A stretch of DNA of 19,359 nt from Candidatus Zixiibacteriota bacterium. GTDB taxonomy: Bacteria; Zixibacteria; MSB-5A5; CAIYYT01. The position numbers were made by a program, and so were the translations under genes. Positions 14,558 to 19,359 of the stretch are shown here, piece after piece. The notes under the pieces were generated by a model. It worked only from the letters and a program-made list of their open reading frames with translations, did not search any database and had not been told where the DNA came from. Position 1 is the first letter of the stretch. The number at the start of each line of letters is the position of its first letter. The stretch spans positions 1 through 19,359 of the forward strand of contig JAGLUH010000182.1 of the NCBI GenBank assembly GCA_023134875.1, written 5' to 3'.

Positions 14558-15694
14558 TCAGAAAGGCAGATCATCCTCGTCTCCAATCTCTAGTGTCGGT
14601 TCCGCCTCTTGGAATTCTTCATACGCCTTCTGAAACGGCTTCTGCCACATTTCATCTCCGAAATACATGATTAAGGACAGGGCTTTGTGAAATCGCCTGC
14701 TGCCATCCTCAAGTGCCTGCACGATGACCCTTTCCAAGTGCTTTGTTGGAGCTTCGAGCCATTTTGTCATGTCGGAGAAAAAGAACTTGAGTACATATGC
14801 TTGTTGCGTCACATCCCCGGATTCGAGTTTCGTCGTGAGCAGTGAAATGAGTTCGTCTTTAAGGGAAAAATGCTCAGCCACCTGCGCTGCCCATGTCCCA
14901 AGAGAGCCGCTTTGACAGCGATCACGTGAGTCATTGTACTTGCCACCCTCTATCTCTTTGAGGAGCTTATTCTCAATTCGCAGTCGCGCAATCTCCTCGT
15001 AATGTGGCCAACACTCCCTTGGTAACGTGTGCAGGATCAAGCGTATAGCATCTGTGCTATTGGTCTCTTTCATCTCGCTGGATACGATATGGTAAACCTC
15101 CTTCTTCTCATCGTCCTTCAGGATACTCAGAAGAGCCGGGAAGAAGTACTGTAGCTTTCTACCTTTACCTTGCTCCTTCTGTCTAAACACGTCGATGAAG
15201 ATATCAAGTCGTTGTTTTGGAGGAATCTCTCCAACTAGGAGTTCCGCATAACGCTCCGACTCAGCGAAGTCAGGATCAAGAACCCTCTTCATGAAATCGC
15301 TCTTCATGAAAGGTGTCTTCGACTGGTCAATAATCCGAACTATGAAATCGACGAAGAGGATGATTGAGTAGGCATCCTGAACGTCGTCCTGATACTTCTC
15401 GTGGCTACGGGGATTACGGATGGCTTGGTAGAGCCCTCTGAGGATTTGCTCGACACCCTTTTGAATGTTCTTGTCGGACTCGCTCTGGAGCTTGTTGACT
15501 TTGAGTTTAGGGCTCTTGCCACCAAAGGCCTGGCCAACGAGAGACACACCGTCATCCTCGATCTCAGTCTTCTCCCGAAGCAGGTTGCCTAGGAAATGCA
15601 TCGCATCGAGTATTGCGCCTGTATAGTTCCGATTCTCGTGATTGGTCTGAATCGCGGCCCACAGGCGCTCCTGTATATTTGTTTCCAGATTCAT
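14558..15694 (-). CDS. TIGR02391-family HEPN-like protein with Rx4H RNase motif
   Basis: 378 aa from ATG 15694. The N-terminal 125 or so residues match the TIGR02391 ('Ymh') pattern: helical start, GVSLVGQAFGG.SP.L.VN (49-67), GVEQILRGLYQAIRNPRSH (80-98) and a long hydrophobic helix (108-121). Arg93-x4-His98 is the HEPN nuclease motif; HEPN proteins cut RNA in many toxin-antitoxin, abortive-infection and CRISPR systems. The C-terminal two-thirds is charged, mostly helical and unknown to me, possibly a sensor or regulatory part. The promoter inside the long repeat (15750-15778) points straight at this gene, with a leader of about 49 nt. No antitoxin-like partner directly adjoins it. Defence is a reasonable guess, not shown. 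Confidence 0.7.
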   Translation of the reverse strand: MNLETNIQERLWAAIQTNHENRNYTGAILDAMHFLGNLLREKTEIEDDGVSLVGQAFGGKSPKLKVNKLQSESDKNIQKGVEQILRGLYQAIRNPRSHEKYQDDVQDAYSIILFVDFIVRIIDQSKTPFMKSDFMKRVLDPDFAESERYAELLVGEIPPKQRLDIFIDVFRQKEQGKGRKLQYFFPALLSILKDDEKKEVYHIVSSEMKETNSTDAIRLILHTLPRECWPHYEEIARLRIENKLLKEIEGGKYNDSRDRCQSGSLGTWAAQVAEHFSLKDELISLLTTKLESGDVTQQAYVLKFFFSDMTKWLEAPTKHLERVIVQALEDGSRRFHKALSLIMYFGDEMWQKPFQKAYEEFQEAEPTLEIGDEDDLPF

Positions 15695-15749
15695 GGTGTT
15701 CTGTGTCTCTCAACCTCCGACATAATATCATACAACAGCTTTCTATCGC

Positions 15750-15778
15750 AGTGTAGCCTGCCAAGTAATCAATGTCAA
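15750..15778 (-). promoter_or_regulatory. Promoter inside repeat copy A, driving the HEPN-like gene
   Basis: On the complement, TTGACA (15778-15773), 17-bp spacer, TACACT (15755-15750). The same arrangement is at the equivalent place in copy B. Confidence 0.65.
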
Positions 15779-15920
15779 CAGGAATCAAGTAGAAACACAA
15801 AACCTGGTCGCGTACCAGCATCTTCCTTGTGAGTTTTTTCCGGTCCGCCATTTGGCTGAGAGTGAAAAAAACGGGATTGATGAAATTCGAACTCGAGTCA
15901 AGATTGGACAAAGACGTAAA

Positions 15921-15946
15921 CCCACCTGGCGCTACGCTGAGGTGGG
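15921..15946. repeat. Dispersed hairpin, copy 2
   Basis: CCCACCT / AGGTGGG with inner GCG-CTA-CGC. It lies about 40 bp past the stop of the phospholipase-like gene, next to a CTCGCA/TGCGAG pair (15954-15978). No T-tract, so weak as a terminator. Confidence 0.7.
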
Positions 15947-15983
15947 CTACCGGCTCGCACGCTGACGTTCGCTGCGAGTGAGA

Positions 15984-16919
15984 CTACAATTCACTTGGTT
16001 TCCTGCTGAGGAACCACACGTAGCGCCAAACAGCCATCAGATTTCCGATCGCATCTGCGAAGATGCTCCGGGTAAGGGCATGCAGGTTGCTGTCGTCGCG
16101 CTGGGTCGGGTTATCAAGCGGAAACAAATCCCTGCATCGTTCTTTGCTTTTGAAGCAAATGCCCACCATGAAATCCATCAGCCCATATTTCGGGATAACC
16201 GCCACCAGAACTTCGCCGCCGAAGTCACAGGCTGAGAGATCAAAAATGACATCTGGCGAGTAGACCGTCTCTGGTTTCCGATCCTCGTTTCTGGCGACCT
16301 CAATGATCTCCTCATTCATGGCAACTGGCGTTGTGGCTTCATCCCAGAGCTTCTCCAAGGCGGCGTGTGCGCTCTCTTTCATGTAGGCACCGTTCAGCTT
16401 GACCTCGCCATCCCCCGGCGGGTCGTCGCGATGATCGCAGTGCATTGGCACATGGGCATCCACGATGTAATGGCTGAGCATCAGGTACAGGTACATGATC
16501 TGCCGAAGAGAATACTGGTCGTTGTAGTCCCTGAGCTTCTCCATGCCGACTATCTGATTGGCTATGTGATCGATCCTGTAGGGCAGCCCCCCGTTGTACT
16601 TGAAGTAGGTCTCTCCATTGTTCTGAAACGAACGGTCCAGGTACTTCTGTGGAATGTCCACAAACTCGTCATCTTTTAGAAGCTTGAAGACATGATACGG
16701 GTGATTATCCCGTAGAATGTCGTCGGGAGCCCAACTTGCTTCGGTAATCAGTGCCTCATGGTAGCGAAGCAACCTCTGACGCTTCGTCGCCTCGCGCCTT
16801 TCCTTGGATTTTGCGGTGCTCCGAAACGGCTCGCCATCTGGCTTGATTGTGTTGTCCACCGATTCGTAGATAAGGTCAATAGCCTTAGCCGCAATGTAGA
16901 TGTGGGTGTTGTGTTTCAC
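15984..16919 (-). CDS. Zinc-dependent phospholipase C / S1-P1 nuclease-like protein
   Basis: 311 aa from GTG 16919, chosen because AAAGGAGA lies 7 nt upstream and the protein then starts MKHNTHIYIAAKAIDLI. The signature HYIVDAHVPMH (about residues 150-160, H-x3-D-x-H-x3-H) with an N-terminal His pair and SWAPDD (about 62-67) matches the trinuclear-zinc fold shared by phospholipase C and S1/P1 nucleases. Those enzymes cleave phosphodiester bonds in lipids or single-stranded nucleic acid. Unlike secreted relatives it has no signal peptide, so it should work in the cytoplasm. Whether the substrate is lipid or nucleic acid cannot be told from sequence. It stands alone in the accessory zone. Confidence 0.75.
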   Translation of the reverse strand: MKHNTHIYIAAKAIDLIYESVDNTIKPDGEPFRSTAKSKERREATKRQRLLRYHEALITEASWAPDDILRDNHPYHVFKLLKDDEFVDIPQKYLDRSFQNNGETYFKYNGGLPYRIDHIANQIVGMEKLRDYNDQYSLRQIMYLYLMLSHYIVDAHVPMHCDHRDDPPGDGEVKLNGAYMKESAHAALEKLWDEATTPVAMNEEIIEVARNEDRKPETVYSPDVIFDLSACDFGGEVLVAVIPKYGLMDFMVGICFKSKERCRDLFPLDNPTQRDDSNLHALTRSIFADAIGNLMAVWRYVWFLSRKPSEL

Positions 16920-17260
16920 CGGATTTCTCCTTTCGCTCTGGGTTTGCTTTCCTTGCATACTTACCTTTCATTTCCTGCGGTCAGCGCGCTCACCAAGCAG
17001 GGCCGGGAGCAATGATTGAGCCCAGTGAAAACCAGGTAGGACCAACTCCCATGTTCTTCATGGAACAACGCCCCTTGCATCAGCTGCAACGGCTAACGAG
17101 TACCTTGCAGTTGGCACCAAACCTAACGGCGCTGCCAGCTGCATGCGCTTGTTAGCTGGTTCTATGGCTGATCTGTTGTCTTGCAAGCTCCAATATTACT
17201 TGATGGTTAATCGGCCGAGATCAAACCACCCGCTGTGACTTTCTCGGCCAACATCAGCCT
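16920..17260. other. Gene-free stretch with attC-like palindrome
   Basis: I see no gene. It carries the attC-like structure (about 17067-17156) and a GGCCGAGA/TCTCGGCC inverted repeat with a 21-nt loop (17213-17249) lying just after the stop of the small membrane protein. The latter could end the coiled-coil operon but lacks a T-tract. Confidence 0.5.
17067..17156 (-). repeat. attC-like imperfect palindrome (possible integron cassette junction)
   Basis: On the complement it begins GCTAACAAGCGCATGCAGCTG and ends CAGCTGATGCAAGGGGCGTTGTT, arms that pair with a bulge. Inside is a second palindrome: GCTAAC/GTTAGC (about 17091-17096 and 17151-17156) and GCAGTTGGCA/TGCCAGCTGC (17107-17116 and 17133-17142). 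Nested, bulged arms starting with TAAC are typical of attC sites. The right-hand core is degenerate against GTTRRRY, so this may be a decayed site or another palindromic repeat. Confidence 0.45.
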
Positions 17261-17413
17261 TTAAGACGTGCTCTGTGTCTCTTTGAGCGTGTACAAAATC
17301 ACGATCACCACTACAAACAGAGTTACGTTCTGAGCAAGGTTCGTCGCCAATTGCAGAACGCTTATTGCGTAACCACTGTAACGCTCGGCGTCAATGTAAT
17401 TCATTCCGTTCAT
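17261..17413 (-). CDS. Small single-span membrane protein
   Basis: 50 aa, read from ATG 17413 (complement) to TAA 17261-17263. AGGTG lies 9 nt upstream. After a polar first half (MNGMNYIDAERYSGYAIS) comes one membrane helix (about NVTLFVVVIVILYTL, residues 29-43) and a short charged tail. It starts 18 nt after the stop of the coiled-coil membrane protein, so the two should be co-transcribed and may form a complex. No family recognised. Small hydrophobic proteins of this size can be toxins, holins or membrane-complex subunits; nothing here decides. Confidence 0.65.
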   Translation of the reverse strand: MNGMNYIDAERYSGYAISVLQLATNLAQNVTLFVVVIVILYTLKETQSTS

Positions 17414-17431
17414 TTGAGTGAACACCTGCAC

Positions 17432-18067
17432 TCAAGGTATTTTCCATTCCCCTCCTTTCTTAATATATATCTTGTGCTGGTTCAAGATATCACTTCGCTG
17501 AACCTCAAATCTCTCTTTTGATTTGACAGTCCCAGTTCTCGAAGCGGTAAGTTCCTGCTGCATAGTGTTCATTGATGTATAGAGTCTTTTCAGTTCCGCG
17601 CTTACAAGCGCCAGGTCTGCGCGCGCAAACTCGCAATCTTTCAGGTTAGCAAGTAGAGAGTCAATCTTGTCCGACAGATCGCGTACCGATTCCTGTTTCT
17701 GGGTCACAAGATTCTCGAGCGCCTGATTCTGTACTTCCATTTCTCCCAGTTCCGATATGACTTCCTCGTACGCTCGGCTAAGAAACTCAAGTTGTTCATT
17801 TGCCAGAGCGTTCTTTGCTCTTGCCTGGTATAGTTTCGCTGTCGCTGAGCTTTCGCCCTCCTTTGCCAGGAGAATTCTCTCTTGCAGAGTCTCTCTCATG
17901 AGATCGATCTCTTTTTCAAGTTTCCACTGTGAGAAGCCGATGTAGACGCCGAAGGCTACAACTAGTATCGTGATAATAGCTTCCACAGTCTTCCAAGACA
18001 CTTTTCTTGGTAGTTCAACAACTTCCTTGACAGAGCCTGATTCTGGCTGGTCTATTCTGGGGTCCAT
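17432..18067 (-). CDS. Membrane-anchored coiled-coil protein of unknown function
   Basis: 211 aa from ATG 18067, with a strong ribosome-binding site (GGGAGGG, 5 nt spacing). A short cytoplasmic head (1-26) is followed by one transmembrane helix (about 27-45, VEAIITILVVAFGVYIGF). A long heptad-rich coiled coil then takes up nearly all of residues 50-180 (EKEIDLMRETLQERI ... LENLVTQKQES...LSDKIDSLLANL), and the C-terminal 25 residues are basic. No enzymatic motif. Such proteins can act as scaffolds or as membrane sensors. Pairing with the 50-aa membrane protein downstream suggests a two-component membrane assembly. Confidence 0.8.
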   Translation of the reverse strand: MDPRIDQPESGSVKEVVELPRKVSWKTVEAIITILVVAFGVYIGFSQWKLEKEIDLMRETLQERILLAKEGESSATAKLYQARAKNALANEQLEFLSRAYEEVISELGEMEVQNQALENLVTQKQESVRDLSDKIDSLLANLKDCEFARADLALVSAELKRLYTSMNTMQQELTASRTGTVKSKERFEVQRSDILNQHKIYIKKGGEWKIP

Positions 18068-18160
18068 TATTCCCTCCCTTCAAGATAATCAGAAACTGAT
18101 GTTCTACCGGTTCAGCCGGAATTGGACGATTGCTGGTTGCAGGTTAGTTGGTTCGGGACG

Positions 18161-18470
18161 TTAAGTCCAGGGTTTTCTTGGTTGTTTTGCCCGCCGGGGC
18201 GGGCGTTTTTGTTTTCTCCTTTCTCTGGCTTTTTCCAGTTTTCTGTCTCTTTCCTGGAAGATCACTTTGTCGTTTCCTTCGAGTTTATCTTTAGGGGCGA
18301 TATCGCCGATGGCGCTGTGAAGGCGGACAGTGTTGTAATACTCGACGAACTCACCGACCAGGCGTCTGGCATCCTCAAGCGAGAGCGGGGTTTTGGGTCT
18401 CAGGCATTGGCTTTTGACGGTACGATGCCAACGTTCCAGCTTGCCGAGACACTTTCTTCTTCACTGCCAT
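18161..18470 (-). pseudogene. Transposase remnant (IS3/IS481-type integrase core, C-terminal part)
   Basis: On the complement the frame open from 18460 to the TAA at 18161-18163 reads LGKLERWHRTVKSQC, then LVGEFVEYYNTVRLHSAIG: the end of a DDE integrase core, holding the last catalytic Glu (LERWHRT) and the YYN-RLH block. The two upstream Asp residues and the helix-turn-helix half are gone. Just upstream lie a ribosome-binding site (GGGAGG) and ATG at 18470 (MAVKKKVSRQ) in another frame, ending after 32 codons. The simplest reading is an internal deletion that joined a gene start to a transposase end. Confidence 0.75.
18189..18210 (+). terminator. Terminator-like hairpin within the transposase tail
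   Basis: GCCCGCC (18189-18195), GG loop, GGCGGGC (18198-18204), then G and five T. It is oriented for + strand transcripts. It overlaps remnant coding sequence, so function is uncertain. Confidence 0.4.
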
Positions 18471-18529
18471 TCGCTTGCCTCCCTTCTATTGTCAGCCGAA
18501 CATGATACTATACAACGCGGTTTCACAGC

Positions 18530-18558
18530 AACATAGCCTACCAGATAATCAATGTCAA
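18530..18558 (-). promoter_or_regulatory. Promoter inside repeat copy B
   Basis: On the complement, TTGACA (18558-18553), 17-bp spacer, TATGTT (18535-18530). It points at the broken transposase start (ATG 18470, with GGGAGG before it). Confidence 0.65.
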
Positions 18559-18698
18559 CAGGACTCAAGAAAAACACAAAACCTGTTCGCGTGCCAGCAT
18601 CTTCCTTGTGAGTTTGTTCCGATCCGCCATTTGGCTGAGAGTGAAAAAAACGGGACGGATGAAATTCGAACTCGAGTCAAGGTTGGACAAAGCGTGAA

Positions 18699-18724
18699 CC
18701 CACCTGACGCTACGCTGAGGTGGG
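18699..18724. repeat. Dispersed hairpin, copy 3
   Basis: CCCACCT / AGGTGGG with a slightly altered interior (GACGCTACGCTG). Located about 57 bp past the sdhB-like stop codon on its strand, where it may protect the 3' end of the mRNA. Confidence 0.7.
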
Positions 18725-18780
18725 TTGCCAGCTCTCTTGCGGAGTACTCAAAGGTTTATGATTCTGAGGCGGCTCAGCCG

Positions 18781-19359
18781 TTATCTCACCAACACCCGCA
18801 TGAACTCGCGGTTCATTTTGGCGATGAATTTGATGGAAATCTCCTTCGGGCAGACAGCTTCGCATTCATAGTAGTTCGTACAGTTGCCGAACCCCTCAAT
18901 GTCCATCTGTGCCAGCATCTTGCAGACACGCTGTTCCCGTTCCACTTTTCCCTGTGGAAGAGTAGCAAGGTGTCCTACCTTGGCTGAGACAAAGAGCATA
19001 GCCGAGGCGTTCTTGCAGGCTGCCACGCAGGCGCCACAGCCGATGCAGGCGGCGGCGTCCATGGCTGTTTCGGTAACATCCTTATGGATGGGGATAGCAT
19101 TGGCATCGGGAGTGCCTCCGGTGTTGACTGAAACAAATCCCCCCGCCTGCATGACCCGATCCAGGGCCGAGCGGTCGACTATCAGATCCCTGATGATGGG
19201 AAAGGCCTTGGCGCGGAAAGGTTCAATCGTGATGGTGTCGCCGTCCTTGAAATTGCGCATACGAAGCTCGCAGGTAGTGCAGCCCTTCTTCCCGCCGTGG
19301 GGAATACCGTTTATCACCAGCGAGCAGGCACCACAGATTCCTTCGCGGCAGTCATGGTC
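18781..19359 (-). CDS. sdhB: Succinate dehydrogenase/fumarate reductase iron-sulfur subunit (5' end missing)
   Basis: 192 C-terminal residues are visible and the frame runs off the right edge. The first residues, [10 protein letters not shown] and later CTTC, are the [2Fe-2S] ferredoxin-domain ligands. [11 protein letters not shown] supplies the [4Fe-4S] cluster; [12 protein letters not shown] and the remaining Cys supply the [3Fe-4S] and [4Fe-4S] ligands. This subunit passes electrons between the flavoprotein (SdhA/FrdA) and the membrane quinone subunit. The [10 protein letters not shown] form is typical of the Bacteroidetes/Bacillus-like B-type complexes. SdhA and SdhC should lie upstream, outside the window. 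It marks the return to core genome after the accessory zone. Direction of the reaction (succinate oxidation or fumarate reduction) cannot be told. Confidence 0.93.
   Translation of the reverse strand, partial: DHDCREGICGACSLVINGIPHGGKKGCTTCELRMRNFKDGDTITIEPFRAKAFPIIRDLIVDRSALDRVMQAGGFVSVNTGGTPDANAIPIHKDVTETAMDAAACIGCGACVAACKNASAMLFVSAKVGHLATLPQGKVEREQRVCKMLAQMDIEGFGNCTNYYECEAVCPKEISIKFIAKMNREFMRVLVR

Larger units (their letters stand above)
15721..15954 (-). repeat. Long dispersed repeat, copy A
   Basis: About 235 bp, aligned by eye at roughly 85% with 18501-18732 in the same orientation. The best block, CCGCCATTTGGCTGAGAGTG and the following A-run, is identical. It contains, on the complement, a hairpin (15921-15946), a tRNA-3'-end-like GTTCGAAT patch (about 15882-15889) and a promoter (15750-15778). 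The homology ends about 25 bp before the HEPN gene. Confidence 0.8.
18501..18732 (-). repeat. Long dispersed repeat, copy B
   Basis: Aligned by eye with 15721-15954 at about 85% with one or two single-base gaps. It lies directly downstream of the sdhB-like gene, so it may be the older copy, serving that gene's 3' region. The two copies bracket 2.5 kb holding the phospholipase-like, small membrane, coiled-coil and transposase-remnant genes. Confidence 0.8.
18471..18780. other. Gene-free gap between transposase remnant and sdhB
   Basis: Occupied almost wholly by repeat copy B (18501-18732), with its promoter and hairpin, plus about 45 bp before the stop of the sdhB-like gene. No gene of its own. 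Confidence 0.6.

Noticed and set aside
18475..18987. A 170-aa protein on the + strand across repeat B and the sdhB end
   Set aside because: It lies over repeat B and antisense to the clear sdhB-like gene. Its GTDEIRTR-type stretch is the kind of false peptide produced by reading across a tRNA-3'-end-like sequence.

Overview
**Host.** The window probably comes from an uncultured member of the FCB superphylum; Zixibacteria-like lineages are my best guess, inferred only from gene content. Two secreted proteins at the left end finish with the FCB-type C-terminal module (NYPNPFNP motif, GIYFYRL, terminal K-M-hydrophobic-L-K) used for surface sorting. A partial succinate dehydrogenase/fumarate reductase iron-sulfur subunit of the Bacteroidetes/Bacillus-like type lies at the right end.

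**1-8004, resident genes on the + strand.** Two large exported modular proteins come first (1-1845, partial, and 1915-3936), closed by a strong intrinsic terminator (3961-3996). A good sigma70-type promoter (4063-4090) and a hairpin-rich leader of about 340 nt precede a compact three-gene set: a PEGA-domain membrane protein, a two-FHA-domain membrane protein and a PP2C Ser/Thr phosphatase. All three carry a single membrane span, which suggests a membrane-anchored phospho-Ser/Thr signalling module. No kinase is in view.

**8078-13229, integrated island.** An intact tRNA-Ser(GGA) is followed by about 5.06 kb that ends in an exact 20-bp copy of the tRNA 3' end, the classic attL/attR signature. 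The cargo is a minimal chaperone-usher-like locus: a DUF4402-type pilin-like subunit, a PapD-like chaperone and an outer-membrane usher broken by one -1 frameshift. No integrase lies inside. Three 20-bp tandem repeats near the right end and a 13-bp repeat just inside both ends could be recombination-protein sites.

**13230-18780, accessory zone on the - strand.** Small, unrelated genes follow each other: a SEC-C zinc mini-protein, a gamma-glutamylcyclotransferase-like protein, a HEPN-like TIGR02391 protein with an RNase motif, a zinc phospholipase C/S1-P1-like protein, a 50-residue membrane protein, a membrane-anchored coiled-coil protein and a transposase tail. attC-like palindromes (best at about 17067-17156) suggest remnants of an integron-type cassette array. 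A repeat of about 235 bp occurs twice (15721-15954 and 18501-18732). Each copy carries a near-consensus promoter and a hairpin, and the hairpin recurs a third time at 13357-13382.

**18781-19359.** The sdhB-like gene (- strand) runs off the window. The accessory material therefore sits between tRNA-Ser and a core respiratory gene, as expected of an integration hot spot.
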